Positions 7,422 to 20,014 of a DNA stretch of 64,000 nt are shown one piece after another (the stretch's first letter is position 1; each line of letters opens with the position of its first letter). The notes beneath the pieces were generated by a model. It searched no databases, was not told the origin of the DNA, and saw only the letters and a list, made by a program, of their open reading frames with translations. The position numbers and the translations under genes were made by a program. Source of the stretch: Acipenser ruthenus (taxonomy: Eukaryota; Chordata; Actinopteri; Acipenseriformes; Acipenseridae); contig NC_081211.1 of NCBI RefSeq assembly GCF_902713425.1, positions 12,246,264 through 12,310,263 on the forward strand. The letters are read 5' to 3'.

Positions 7422-7943
7422 TAGGCAGGACTGTGTCGGTGCTCCTACATTATTGTCTACATGCATCTCAAATAATTACAATGTCATTTATCAGACCCTT
7501 CGGCGTTGTCTTTAAAAATTAAACTTCCCAGACCGAACGCAGGCTAACATTAAATCAATGAATCTTAAATATTTTCTATAGCGCCCCATATGCGATTCAC
7601 AAATTCTACTTAAAAACAAGACAATATCTCATTGTAAGCCTGGTCGAACAAAAGAAGTCTTCAGTGTAATTTTAAACAAAGAGTGCTTTCCACGATTTAC
7701 GATGCTTTAGAGAGACGGAATATTGGAATTGGCAGCCGAAACTGGGGGATAAAACTGCCCGTGATCAAAGTGGGCAGAAAAGCTGCATACTTTCCATAAG
7801 GTATTTTGGAGAAAAGAAAACGGATCTCTCTGATTTGCAACGTTTCTATGGTTCGGCCCGGCCACTGCCGTGTGTCTGGTTAAAACGATGAGTTCAGTTT
7901 TTTTTTTTCCTTCCGCTTGGTAATTCAGTCTTGAGGCAACTGT

Positions 7944-8015
7944 AGCAGAGTGGCGCAGCGGAAGCGTGCTGGGCCCATAACCCAGAGGTCGATGGATCGA
8001 AACCATCCTCTGCTA
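7944..8015 (+). tRNA. tRNA-iMet-CAT: Initiator tRNA-Met (CAT), unit 2
   Basis: Identical to the unit 1 copy over 72 bases. Confidence 0.98.
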
Positions 8016-8932
8016 GCCTGTTTTTCTTCTGTTAGCAAAGTAGTTTTTCTAAAATATAAACTGAACTGATTTGCAAATTCAAAAAATAAATTCATTAACA
8101 AAATAGAAAATATTTCGACTAGATGTATGCTTTCAATTTCTTCAAAAAGTAGTCTCAAGCTCGTTGATTCAGTCGCTTTAAAATCCACCTCTATGTCCCG
8201 CTGCAGCAGCGCTGTGTGCTGTGGCTCGAGCTTGTTTGACGAGACAGGCAATGCAAAAATGATAAAACTTGCTTTTGTATCACACGACAAACTTAACGTA
8301 TGCTTTAACGGCTTGGCTGTCTCAAGTTAGTTTGTATTGTTAATGTAACACCTCGTTTTTGCCCAGTCGTTGTATCACATGAATTGAGCTTGCTAGTTGG
8401 GGGTGACGGTCTGCCAATACAAGTTAAGACTATATTTGCAAGGATCATTTCTAGAGTGAAACATGTTTTGAAGGGATTGGTCTCGGTATCCCCCAGGAGG
8501 AGCGGGAGTCTTTTCTTCTCAGCAACGAGCTGACAATGAGTGTTGTTTTTGGGCACCTGCTCGCTGCTACTGATGACCACTCCAATCTTCAGTCGGTGGA
8601 TTGTTGAAGGAAGGGGACACATTTTGAGTGCGTATCTCATACTGGTAGAAACGCGGAAAAAAGAAACCATCAAGCCTAAAATTGTTCAGTTGTTTAAATC
8701 AATAAGCACATTTCAAATGGATCATTGCTAATGTTAAAACAATTTAAGAACACTTTAAGTAGGGCTTGACTAATATAAAAATATAGGCATGTTATTTGCA
8801 CTACGCAGGACTAGATTGAGCTTAAAAAAAGGCATTACATCTGAAAATAACTTGTGTTTACCCCCACTTACAAGGAAAGCGTCAAACTTTGTATTCGTCC
8901 TCGTAACAGTGTTAGAAAATGTAAACAGCAGT

Positions 8933-8998
8933 TGGAGAATGCCGAAGTCGATCATCCTAGCATGTTAAACGAGGGCATTTCTCATGTAAGCCACATCC
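8933..8998 (-). pseudogene. Decayed tRNA-Ala (unit 2)
   Basis: Same sequence as the unit 1 copy. Confidence 0.6.
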
Positions 8999-9064
8999 AG
9001 TAATAGATCGTTTGTACTGTTCTCAATGGTCCGCATCCCAGCCTGAGACCACGATCCAATTGTA

Positions 9065-9597
9065 AAACTTTACAATGCATTAGTAAGACCTTACCTAGAA
9101 TATTGTGATCAGTTCTGATCACCTCTCTACAAAAAGGATATTGCTGCTCTAGAAAGAGTGCAAAGAAGAGCAACCAGAAATATCCCAGGTTTAAAAGGCA
9201 TGTTGTATGCAGACAGGCTAAAAGAACTGAATCTATTCAGTCTTGAACAAAAAAGACTACGCGGCGATCTGATTCAGACATTCAACATCCTAAAAGGTAG
9301 AGACAATGTCGACCCAGGGGACTTCTTTTTTGACATGAAAAAAGAAACAAGGACCAGCGGTCACAAATGGAGATTACATAAAGGGGCATTCAAAACAGAA
9401 AATAGGAGGCACTTTTTTACACAGAGAATTGTGAGGGTCTGGAACCAACTCCCCAGTAATGTTGAAGCTGACACCCTGGGATCCTTCAAGAAGCTGCTTG
9501 ATGAGAGTCTGGGATCAATAAGCTACTAACTACCAAACGAGCAAGATGGGCTGAATGGCCTCCTCTCGTTTGGAAACTTTCTTATGTTCTTATGTTC
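9065..9597 (+). mobile_element. CR1-clade LINE, 3' fragment (unit 3)
   Basis: Same limits as the unit 2 copy. The 123-codon frame (9158-9529) encodes an identical peptide. Confidence 0.85.
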
Positions 9598-10013
9598 CTC
9601 TATCCTATTGTGCTTGTTAAGACATAGCGTGAATCTTGAAAACGTCTTGTTTGTTTAACAAAGCCAGCAGTCACTTTATTGATCACCCTGTGGATTAAAC
9701 GCTATTGGAACACAGATGATTGTGTTGAAGATGTTAATAGACTTTCAATGTACGCGTTGTAGAGCTAAGCGTTTGTTGAGGCAGTTCAAGCGCTGCACAT
9801 TCAGGCAGCCGGTTGCAGTCTTTACCTGTTTCCTAGATGTTTGCCATTTGGTCTTACTCTGGAAGGAGTAGAACAAAAGCTAAACCATTTGTTGAGAACC
9901 GCATTTGGGAGAAAACTTAAGTGTTTCAAAATGCATTTGTAAAGTGCATTTGTCTATTAGGTTGTTTATGGTGTGACAAAAAGAATGCTATCTCGAAAAC
10001 GCAGTCCTGTCAA

Positions 10014-10086
10014 GCCGAAATAGCTCAGTTGGGAGAGCGTTAGACTGAAGATCTAAAGGTCCCTGGTTCGATCCCGGGTTTCGGCA
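10014..10086 (+). tRNA. tRNA-Phe-GAA: tRNA-Phe (GAA), unit 3
   Basis: Identical to the unit 1 copy. Confidence 0.98.
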
Positions 10087-10221
10087 AGCACCAAGACATT
10101 TTGTTTTGTTTTATATTATTTTGAACTAAAAACAGAGCACATTTTTTTCTTCATTGTAATTGGAGGAAATAACAACGTACTAGTGCCATTTTCTAATGTG
10201 ATTAAGAAATTCAAAAAGCAT

Positions 10222-10253
10222 CGTCCCTGGGTGGGCTTGAACCACCAACCTTC

Positions 10254-10289
<36 letters not shown>

Positions 10290-10295
10290 AGAGAC
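10222..10295 (-). tRNA. tRNA-Asn-GTT: tRNA-Asn (GTT), unit 3
   Basis: Identical to the unit 1 copy. Confidence 0.98.
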
Positions 10296-10842
10296 CAACC
10301 TGCTCGACCGCTAAAGCATACGGGAGTGATTAGCAAGGCGAGATGCTGCAGAACCTGATCGAGGGAGCAGAACTCAGCCGAACCTGAAACCACAGCTAAC
10401 AAGAAAGCAACACGGGGCAGGAAAGTCTATGTAATCCATTATGGCAGCACAACATACGTCATTTTGTTAGATAACACACTGGGGGTCCAACACAGCAGTG
10501 TGTGTAAATAGCTACAATGGAAACCAAATACTTACGGTTCAAATGAGAATCTTCATCAGATTTAAAGAACACATTTGACATACTTTACACTGCAAAGGAG
10601 GAAGGCAGGCAATGCAAATGAGGCGTGATCCATTGCTAAAAAAATACATGAAATCTCCCTTTGTGCTTCTCGGAAGACATACGACGGAGGGCGCACTTTT
10701 TCAGTTTGGGGAATGTTACAAATTAGCAGACTGTGCTTTAAAATACATATAGGGCGGGCTTCTCTGTTACAAAGAATTGTCACACTTTGTATTTCTCTCC
10801 ATGATCCATTGGGACAGAATACGTAGATACATTAAAACTATT

Positions 10843-10877
10843 TGGAGAATGCGGGCATCGATCCCGCTACTTCTCGC
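10843..10877 (-). pseudogene. tRNA-Ala 3' half (unit 3)
   Basis: Identical to the unit 1 fragment. Confidence 0.85.
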
Positions 10878-11232
10878 TCCTTGTCTTGTGGCAGCGATTC
10901 TCATAGGCTACAATCGCTGCTTGATAAGAGCGATTCAGATTGTTCAATATTTTTTTTTTTTTTTATTGGCAATGTAGTTGCCATTTGCAAATTAAAAAAT
11001 AAATTGAACAATCAAAAATGATAATACTTGCTTTTGTATCACACGACAATCTTAAGGTATGCTTTAACGGCTAGGCTGTCTCAAGTTAGTTTGTATTGTT
11101 AATACCATACCTCTGTTTGATCGCTATACAATCAATATGTTGTGTAGGCTAAACTGTATAAATAAACGCCCGGAAACATTGAAATCCAAACACGTTAAAA
11201 GATGAAATAGTGTGGAATAGAAACAAAGAACT

Positions 11233-11304
11233 TGACCTCGACGTGATTTGAACACGTAACCTTCTGATCTGGAGTCAGAGGCGCTACCGTTGCGCCACGA
11301 AGTC
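11233..11304 (-). tRNA. tRNA-Trp-CCA: tRNA-Trp (CCA), unit 3
   Basis: Array consensus form with an intact D arm, anticodon arm and T arm. Confidence 0.97.
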
Positions 11305-11927
11305 CTGGGAATTTTTGTCCTTGTTATGGAATGCTAGAGTGCACAGCAAGCATGCCAAACGCATGGTAATGCCGACGCTCATACTAGGAAAACATTCAAC
11401 CGTCATGGGAAACAGCCGTCAATAGGTGTTCGTAGCCAGCAGGGCTATGAAGCTGTCGGAAGTGTGTTTGATTCTCAGCTTTAAAAGTAAAGAAAACATA
11501 AAACAATGCGATTTGCTTTTATAATGTTCATTAATTGAAACGTAGGCATAAACACAGTTGTACTGGCTGGGAATCGTTTCGGTTCAAATTCTTGGAAAGC
11601 AGCTATGCTGAGCAATATATCACCAACGGGGGAAAGCTGGCAGTACTGAGTGACACACAAGAAGGATTCTCTCAGCGCGTCTCCTCTGAATGCGCACTGG
11701 CACAAAGAGGCTTTGCTCATCTAATGACGTGGCGGAATGCAATAATGTATTGGGTTAATTTATCAACAAAAGAAACATAAATAAAAGTGTATGTAATTAT
11801 TTGTGAATAAACTGTCTTGCTTATACGATGGGAGACCAGGACCTTACACCCGCAATTTAATGATCGGCCAACCCCAGAGAGACTTTGTCTTGACCAGGGA
11901 TTAATATAATTTAAAAACATGCGGCAA

Positions 11928-12000
11928 TAGTTCCACAGGGGATAGAACCCAGGGCCTTCTGCGTGTAAAGCAGACGTGATAATCACTACACTATGGAACC
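11928..12000 (-). tRNA. tRNA-Val-TAC: tRNA-Val (TAC), unit 3, decayed
   Basis: Consensus damage plus C72 to T, which makes a G1-T72 wobble at the end of the acceptor. Confidence 0.87.
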
Positions 12001-12520
12001 TAGGCAGGACTGTGTCGGTGCTCCTACATTATTGTCTACATGCATCTCAAATAATTACAATGTCATTTATCAGACCCTTCGGCGTTGTCTTTAAAAATTA
12101 AACTTCCCAGACCGAACGCAGGCTAACATTAAATCAATGAATCTTAAATATTTTCTATAGCGCCCCATATGCGATTCACAAATTCTACTTAAAAACAAGA
12201 CAATATCTCATTGTAAGCCTGGTCGAACAAAAGAAGTCTTCAGTGTAATTTTAAACAAAGAGTGCTTTCCACGATTTACGATGCTTTAGAGAGACGGAAT
12301 ATTGGAATTGGCAGCCGAAACTGGGGGATAAAACTGCCCGTGATCAAAGTGGGCAGAAAAGCTGCATACTTTCCATAAGGTATTTTGGAGAAAAGAAAAC
12401 GGATCTCTCTGATTTGCAACGTTTCTATGGTTCGGCCCGGCCACTGCCGTGTGTCTGGTTAAAACGATGAGTTCAGTTTTTTTTTTCTTCCGCTTGGTAA
12501 TTCAGTCTTGAGGCAACTGT

Positions 12521-12592
12521 AGCAGAGTGGCGCAGCGGAAGCGTGCTGGGCCCATAACCCAGAGGTCGATGGATCGAAACCATCCTCTGCTA
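12521..12592 (+). tRNA. tRNA-iMet-CAT: Initiator tRNA-Met (CAT), unit 3
   Basis: Identical to the unit 1 copy. Confidence 0.98.
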
Positions 12593-13509
12593 GCCTGTTT
12601 TTCTTCTGTTAGCAAAGTAGTTTTTCTAAAATATAAACTGAACTGATTTGCAAATTCAAAAAATAAATTCATTAACAAAATAGAAAATATTTCGACTAGA
12701 TGTATGCTTTCAATTTCTTCAAAAAGTAGTCTCAAGCTCGTTGATTCAGTCGCTTTAAAATCCACCTCTATGTCCCGCTGCAGCAGCGCTGTGTGCTGTG
12801 GCTCGAGCTTGTTTGACGAGACAGGCAATGCAAAAATGATAAAACTTGCTTTTGTATCACACGACAAACTTAACGTATGCTTTAACGGCTTGGCTGTCTC
12901 AAGTTAGTTTGTATTGTTAATGTAGCACCTCGTTTTTGCCCAGTCGTTGTATCACATGAATTGAGCTTGCTAGTTGGGGGTGACGGTCTGCCAATACAAG
13001 TTAAGACTATATTTGCAAGGATCATTTCTAGAGTGAAACATGTTTTGAAGGGATTGGTCTCGGTATCCCCCAGGAGGAGCGGGAGTCTTTTCTTCTCAGC
13101 AACGAGCTGACAATGAGTGTTGTTTTTGGGCACCTGCTCGCTGCTACTGATGACCACTCCAATCTTCAGTCGGTGGATTGTTGAAGGAAGGGGACACATT
13201 TTGAGTGCGTATCTCATACTGGTAGAAACGCGGAAAAAAGAAACCATCAAGCCTAAAATTGTTCAGTTGTTTAAATCAATAAGCACATTTCAAATGGATC
13301 ATTGCTAATGTTAAAACAATTTAAGAACACTTTAAGTAGGGCTTGACTAATATAAAAATATAGGCATGTTATTTGCACTACGCAGGACTAGATTGAGCTT
13401 AAAAAAAGGCATTACATCTGAAAATAACTTGTGTTTACCCCCACTTACAAGGAAAGCGTCAAACTTTGTATTCGTCCTCGTAACAGTGTTAGAAAATGTA
13501 AACAGCAGT

Positions 13510-13575
13510 TGGAGAATGCCGAAGTCGATCATCCTAGCATGTTAAACGAGGGCATTTCTCATGTAAGCCACATCC
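13510..13575 (-). pseudogene. Decayed tRNA-Ala (unit 3)
   Basis: Same sequence as the unit 1 copy. Confidence 0.6.
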
Positions 13576-13641
13576 AGTAATAGATCGTTTGTACTGTTCT
13601 CAATGGTCCGCATCCCAGCCTGAGACCACGATCCAATTGTA

Positions 13642-14174
13642 AAACTTTACAATGCATTAGTAAGACCTTACCTAGAATATTGTGATCAGTTCTGATCACC
13701 TCTCTACAAAAAGGATATTGCTGCTCTAGAAAGAGTGCAAAGAAGAGCAACCAGAAATATCCCAGGTTTAAAAGGCATGTTGTATGCAGACAGGCTAAAA
13801 GAACTGAATCTATTCAGTCTTGAACAAAAAAGACTACGCGGCGATCTGATTCAGACATTCAACATCCTAAAAGGTAGAGACAATGTCGACCCAGGGGACT
13901 TCTTTTTTGACATGAAAAAAGAAACAAGGACCAGCGGTCACAAATGGAGATTACATAAAGGGGCATTCAAAACAGAAAATAGGAGGCACTTTTTTACACA
14001 GAGAATTGTGAGGGTCTGGAACCAACTCCCCAGTAATGTTGAAGCTGACACCCTGGGATCCTTCAAGAAGCTGCTTGATGAGAGTCTGGGATCAATAAGC
14101 TACTAACTACCAAACGAGCAAGATGGGCTGAATGGCCTCCTCTCGTTTGGAAACTTTCTTATGTTCTTATGTTC
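13642..14174 (+). mobile_element. CR1-clade LINE, 3' fragment (unit 4)
   Basis: Same limits. The encoded peptide (13735-14106) is identical to the other copies. Confidence 0.85.
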
Positions 14175-14590
14175 CTCTATCCTATTGTGCTTGTTAAGAC
14201 ATAGCGTGAATCTTGAAAACGTCTTGTTTGTTTAACAAAGCCAGCAGTCACTTTATTGATCACCCTGTGGATTAAACGCTATTGGAACACAGATGATTGT
14301 GTTGAAGATGTTAATAGACTTTCAATGTACGCGTTGTAGAGCTAAGCGTTTGTTGAGGCAGTTCAAGCGCTGCACATTCAGGCAGCCGGTTGCAGTCTTT
14401 ACCTGTTTCCTAGATGTTTGCCATTTGGTCTTACTCTGGAAGGAGTAGAACAAAAGCTAAACCATTTGTTGAGAACCGCATTTGGGAGAAAACTTAAGTG
14501 TTTCAAAATGCATTTGTAAAGTGCATTTGTCTATTAGGTTGTTTATGGTGTGACAAAAAGAATGCTATCTCGAAAACGCAGTCCTGTCAA

Positions 14591-14663
14591 GCCGAAATAG
14601 CTCAGTTGGGAGAGCGTTAGACTGAAGATCTAAAGGTCCCTGGTTCGATCCCGGGTTTCGGCA
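14591..14663 (+). tRNA. tRNA-Phe-GAA: tRNA-Phe (GAA), unit 4
   Basis: Identical to the unit 1 copy. Confidence 0.98.
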
Positions 14664-14798
14664 AGCACCAAGACATTTTGTTTTGTTTTATATTATTTTG
14701 AACTAAAAACAGAGCACATTTTTTTCTTCATTGTAATTGGAGGAAATAACAACGTACTAGTGCCATTTTCTAATGTGATTAAGAAATTCAAAAAGCAT

Positions 14799-14830
14799 CG
14801 TCCCTGGGTGGGCTTGAACCACCAACCTTC

Positions 14831-14866
<36 letters not shown>

Positions 14867-14872
14867 AGAGAC
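14799..14872 (-). tRNA. tRNA-Asn-GTT: tRNA-Asn (GTT), unit 4
   Basis: Identical to the unit 1 copy. Confidence 0.98.
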
Positions 14873-15419
14873 CAACCTGCTCGACCGCTAAAGCATACGG
14901 GAGTGATTAGCAAGGCGAGATGCTGCAGAACCTGATCGAGGGAGCAGAACTCAGCCGAACCTGAAACCACAGCTAACAAGAAAGCAACACGGGGCAGGAA
15001 AGTCTATGTAATCCATTATGGCAGCACAACATACGTCATTTTGTTAGATAACACACTGGGGGTCCAACACAGCAGTGTGTGTAAATAGCTACAATGGAAA
15101 CCAAATACTTACGGTTCAAATGAGAATCTTCATCAGATTTAAAGAACACATTTGACATACTTTACACTGCAAAGGAGGAAGGAAGGCAATGCAAATGAGG
15201 CGTGATCCATTGCTAAAAAAATACATTAAATCTCCCTTTGTGCTTCTCGGAAGACATACGACGGAGGGCGCACTTTTTCAGTTTGGGGAATGTTACAAAT
15301 TAGCAGACTGTGCTTTAAAATACATATAGGGCGGGCTTCTCTGTTACAAAGAATTGTCACACTTTGTATTTCTCTCCATGATCCATTGGGACAGAATACG
15401 TAGATACATTAAAACTATT

Positions 15420-15454
15420 TGGAGAATGCGGGCATCGATCCCGCTACTTCTCGC
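15420..15454 (-). pseudogene. tRNA-Ala 3' half (unit 4)
   Basis: Identical to the unit 1 fragment. Confidence 0.85.
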
Positions 15455-15809
15455 TCCTTGTCTTGTGGCAGCGATTCTCATAGGCTACAATCGCTGCTTG
15501 ATAAGAGCGATTCAGATTGTTCAATATTTTTTTTTTTTTTTATTGGCAATGTAGTTGCCATTTGCAAATTCAAAAATAAATTGAACAATCAAAAATGATA
15601 ATACTTGCTTTTGTATCACACGACAATCTTAAGGTATGCTTTAATGGCTAGGCTGTCTCAAGTTAGTTTGTATTGTTAATACCATACCTCTGTTTGATCG
15701 CTATACAATCAATATGTTGTGTAGGCTAAACTGTATAAATAAACGCCCGGAAACATTGAAATCCAAACACGTTAAAAGATGAAATAGTGTGGAATAGAAA
15801 CAAAGAACT

Positions 15810-15881
15810 TGACCTCAACGTGATTTGAACACGTAACCTTCAGATCTGGAGTCAGAGGCGCTACCGTTGCGCCACGAAGTC
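15810..15881 (-). tRNA. tRNA-Trp-CCA: tRNA-Trp (CCA), unit 4, stem damage
   Basis: A41 to T gives a T29-T41 mismatch in the anticodon stem, and C66 to T gives a G7-T66 wobble. Reduced function is likely. Confidence 0.92.
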
Positions 15882-16504
15882 CTGGGAATTTTTGTCCTTG
15901 TTATGGAATGCTAGAGTGCACAGCAAGCATGCCAAACGCATGGTAATGCCGACGCTCATACTAGGAAAACATTCAAGCGTCATGGGAAACAGCCGTCAAT
16001 AGGTGTTCGTAGCCAGCAGGGCTATGAAGCTGTCGGAAGTGTGTTTGATTCTCAGCTTTAAAAGTAAAGAAAACATAAAACAATGCGATTTGCTTTTATA
16101 ATGTTCATTAATTGAAACGTAGGCATAAACACAGTTGTACTGGCTGGGAATCGTTTCGGTTCAAATTCTTGGAAAGCAGCTATGCTGAGCAATATATCAC
16201 CAACGGGGGAAAGCTGGCAGTACTGAGTGACACAGAAGAAGGATTCTCTCAGCGCGTCTCCTCTGAATGCGCACTGGCACAAAGAGGCTTTGCTCATCTA
16301 ATGACGTGGCGGAATGCAATAATGTATTGGGTTAATTTATCAACAAAAGAAACATAAATAAAAGTGTATGTAATTATTTGTGAATAAACTGTCTTGCTTA
16401 TACGATGGGAGACCAGGACCTTACACCCGCAATTTAATGATCGGCCAACCCCAGAGAGACTTTGTCTTGACCAGGGCTTAATATAATTTAAAAACATACG
16501 GCAA

Positions 16505-16577
16505 TGGTTCCACAGGGGATAGAACCCAGGGCCTTCTACGTGTAAAGCAGACGTGATAATCACTACACTATGGAACC
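16505..16577 (-). tRNA. tRNA-Val-TAC: tRNA-Val (TAC), unit 4, decayed
   Basis: Consensus damage plus C40 to T (a G30-T40 wobble in the anticodon stem). Confidence 0.87.
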
Positions 16578-17098
16578 TAGGCAGGACTGTGTCGGTGCTC
16601 CTACATTATTGTCTACATGCATCTCAAATAATTACAATGTCATTTATCAGACCCTTCGGCGTTGTCTTTAAAAATTAAACTTCCCAGACCGAACGCAGGC
16701 TAACATTAAATCAATGAATCTTAAATATTTTCTATAGCGCCCCATATGCGATTCACAAATTCTACTTAAAAACAAGACAATATCTCATTGTAAGCCTGGT
16801 CGAACAAAATAAGTCTTCAGTGTAATTTTAAACAAAGAGTGCTTTCCACGATTTACGATGCTTTAGAGAGACGGAATATTGGAATTGGCAGCCGAAACTG
16901 GGGGATAAAACTGCCCGTGATCAAAGTGGGCAGAAAAGCTGCATACTTTCCATAAGGTATTTTGGAGAAAAGAAAACGGATCTCTCTGATTTGCAACGTT
17001 TCTATGGTTCGGCCCGGCCACTGCCGTGTGTCTGGTTAAACCGATGAGTTCAGTTTTTTTTTTTCTTCCGCTTGGTAATTCAGTCTTGAGGCAACTGT

Positions 17099-17170
17099 AG
17101 CAGAGTGGCGCAGCGGAAGCGTGCTGGGCCCGTAACCCAGCGGTCGCTGGATCGAAACCATCCTCTGCTA
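17099..17170 (+). tRNA. Initiator tRNA-Met scaffold with CGT anticodon, unit 4
   Basis: An initiator body with anticodon CGT at 17131-17133 in place of CAT, so it would pair with ACG. A44 is C, and A50 to C makes a C50-T64 mismatch in the T stem. The A1-T72 pair, the GGG/CCC stem, C33 and A54/A60 are kept. Boxes A and B look usable. It is either a drifting pseudogene or an initiator-like tRNA that could decode a near-cognate ACG start. A scanner may label it Thr-CGT, but nothing in the body resembles tRNA-Thr. Confidence 0.9.
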
Positions 17171-18069
17171 GCCTGTTTTTCTTCTGTTAGCAAAGTAGTT
17201 TTTCTAAAATATAAACTGAACTGATTTGCAAATTCAAAAAATAAATTCATTAACAAAATAGAAAATATTTCGACTAGATGTATGCTTTCAATTTCTTCAA
17301 AAAGTAGTCTCAAGCTCGTTGATTCAGTCGCTTTAAAATCCACCTCTATGTCCCGCTGTGGCTCGAGCTTGTTTGACGAGACAGGCAATGCAAAAATGAT
17401 AAAACTTGCTTTTGTATCACACGACAAACTTAACGTATGCTTTAACGGCTTGGCTGTCTCAAGTTAGTTTGTATTGTTAATGTAACACCTCGTTTTTGCC
17501 CAGTCGTTGTATCACATGAATTGAGCTTGCTAGTTGGGGGTGACGGTCTGCCAATACAAGTTAAGACTATATTTGCAAGGATCATTTCTAGAGTGAAACA
17601 TGTTTTGAAGGGATTGGTCTCGGTATCCCCCAGGAGGAGCGGGAGTCTTTTCTTCTCAGCAACGAGCTGACAATGAGTGTTGTTTTTGGGCACCTGCTCG
17701 CTGCTACTGATGACCACTCCAATCTTCAGTCGGTGGATTGTTGAAGGAAGGGGACACATTTTGAGTGCGTATCTCATACTGGTAGAAACGCGGAAAAAAG
17801 AAACCATCAAGCCTAAAATTGTTCAGTTGTTTAAATCAATAAGCACATTTCAAATGGATCATTGCTAATGTTAAAACAATTTAAGAACACTTTAAGTAGG
17901 GCTTGACTAATATAAAAATAGAGGCATGTTATTTGCACTACGCAGGACTAGATTGAGCTTAAAAAAAGGCATTACATCTGAAAATAACTTGTGTTTACCC
18001 CCACTTACAAGGAAAGCGTCAAACTTTGTATTCGTCCTCGTAACAGTGTTAGAAAATGTAAACAGCAGT

Positions 18070-18135
18070 TGGAGAATGCCGAAGTCGATCATCCTAGCAT
18101 GTTAAACGAGGGCATTTCTCATGTAAGCCACATCC
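18070..18135 (-). pseudogene. Decayed tRNA-Ala (unit 4)
   Basis: Same sequence as the unit 1 copy. Confidence 0.6.
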
Positions 18136-18201
18136 AGTAATAGATCGTTTGTACTGTTCTCAATGGTCCGCATCCCAGCCTGAGACCACGATCCAATTGT
18201 A

Positions 18202-18734
18202 AAACTTTACAATGCATTAGTAAGACCTTACCTAGAATATTGTGATCAGTTCTGATCACCTCTCTACAAAAAGGATTTTGCTGCTCTAGAAAGAGTGCAA
18301 AGAAGAGCAACCAGAAATATCCCAGGTTTAAAAGGCATGTTGTATGCAGACAGGCTAAAAGAACTGAATCTATTCAGTCTTGAACAAAAAAGACTACGCG
18401 GCGATCTGATTCAGACATTCAACATCCTAAAAGGTAGAGACAATGTCGACCCAGGGGACTTCTTTTTTGACATGAAAAAAGAAACAAGGACCAGCGGTCA
18501 CAAATGGAGATTACATAAAGGGGCATTCAAAACAGAAAATAGGAGGCACTTTTTTACACAGAGAATTGTGAGGGTCTGGAACCAACTCCCCAGTAATGTT
18601 GAAGCTGACACCCTGGGATCCTTCAAGAAGCTGCTTGATGAGAGTCTGGGATCAATAAGCTACTAACTACCAAACGAGCAAGATGGGCTGAATGGCCTCC
18701 TCTCGTTTGGAAACTTTCTTATGTTCTTATGTTC
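18202..18734 (+). mobile_element. CR1-clade LINE, 3' fragment (unit 5)
   Basis: Same limits. One A-to-T change lies just upstream of the long frame (GGATTTTGC at about 18274). The peptide at 18295-18666 is unchanged. Confidence 0.85.
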
Positions 18735-19150
18735 CTCTATCCTATTGTGCTTGTTAAGACATAGCGTGAATCTTGAAAACGTCTTGTTTGTTTAACAAAG
18801 CCAGCAGTCACTTTATTGATCACCCTGTGGATTAAACGCTATTGGAACACAGATGATTGTGTTGAAGATGTTAATAGACTTTCAATGTACGCGTTGTAGA
18901 GCTAAGCGTTTGTTGAGGCAGTTCAAGCGCTGCACATTCAGGCAGCCGGTTGCAGTCTTTACCTGTTTCCTAGATGTTTGCCATTTGGTCTTACTCTGGA
19001 AGGAGTAGAACAAAAGCTAAACCATTTGTTGAGAACCGCATTTGGGAGAAAACTTAAGTGTTTCAAAATGCATTTGTAAAGTGCATTTGTCTATTAGGTT
19101 GTTTATGGTGTGACAAAAAGAATGCTATCTCGAAAACGCAGTCCTGTCAA

Positions 19151-19223
19151 GCCGAAATAGCTCAGTTGGGAGAGCGTTAGACTGAAGATCTAAAGGTCCC
19201 TGGTTCGATCCCGGGTTTCGGCA
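19151..19223 (+). tRNA. tRNA-Phe-GAA: tRNA-Phe (GAA), unit 5
   Basis: Identical to the unit 1 copy. Confidence 0.98.
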
Positions 19224-19358
19224 AGCACCAAGACATTTTGTTTTGTTTTATATTATTTTGAACTAAAAACAGAGCACATTTTTTTCTTCATTGTAATTGG
19301 AGGAAATAACAACGTACTAGTGCCATTTTCTAATGTGATTAAGAAATTCAAAAAGCAT

Positions 19359-19390
19359 CGTCCCTGGGTGGGCTTGAACCACCAACCTTC

Positions 19391-19426
<36 letters not shown>

Positions 19427-19432
19427 AGAGAC
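19359..19432 (-). tRNA. tRNA-Asn-GTT: tRNA-Asn (GTT), unit 5
   Basis: Identical to the unit 1 copy. Confidence 0.98.
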
Positions 19433-19979
19433 CAACCTGCTCGACCGCTAAAGCATACGGGAGTGATTAGCAAGGCGAGATGCTGCAGAACCTGATCGAG
19501 GGAGCAGAACTCAGCCGAACCTGAAACCACAGCTAACAAGAAAGCAACACGGGGCAGGAAAGTCTATGTAATCCATTATGGCAGCACAACATACGTCATT
19601 TTGTTAGATAACACACTGGGGGTCCAACACAGCAGTGTGTGTAAATAGCTACAATGGAAACCAAATACTTACGGTTCAAATGAGAATCTTCATCAGATTT
19701 TAAGAACACATTTGACATACTTTACACTGCAAAGGAGGAAGGCAGGCAATGCAAATGAGGCGTGATCCATTGCTAAAAAAATACATGAAATCTCCCTTTG
19801 TGCTTCTCGGAAGACATACGACGGAGGGCGCACTTTTTCAGTTTGGGGAATGTTACAAATTAGCAGACTGTGCTTTAAAATACATATAGGGCGGGCTTCT
19901 CTGTTACAAAGAATTGTCACACTTTGTATTTCTCTCCATGATCCATTGGGACAGAATACGTAGATACATTAAAACTATT

Positions 19980-20014
19980 TGGAGAATGCGGGCATCGATC
20001 CCGCTACTTCTCGC
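19980..20014 (-). pseudogene. tRNA-Ala 3' half (unit 5)
   Basis: Identical to the unit 1 fragment. Confidence 0.85.

Larger units (their letters stand above)
4577..9153. repeat. tDNA tandem repeat, unit 2 (4,577 bp)
   Basis: Full gene set in the same order and orientation. Its tRNA-Trp has lost G18. Confidence 0.97.
9154..13730. repeat. tDNA tandem repeat, unit 3 (4,577 bp)
   Basis: Full gene set. Trp, Phe, Asn and initiator Met all match the array consensus, so this is one of the cleanest units. Confidence 0.97.
13731..18290. repeat. tDNA tandem repeat, unit 4 (4,560 bp)
   Basis: Full gene set. An 18-bp deletion at about 17358, between short GCTG direct repeats, makes it shorter than its neighbours and suggests replication slippage. 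Its initiator Met has a CGT anticodon, and it shares a rare tract with unit 9. Confidence 0.97.
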
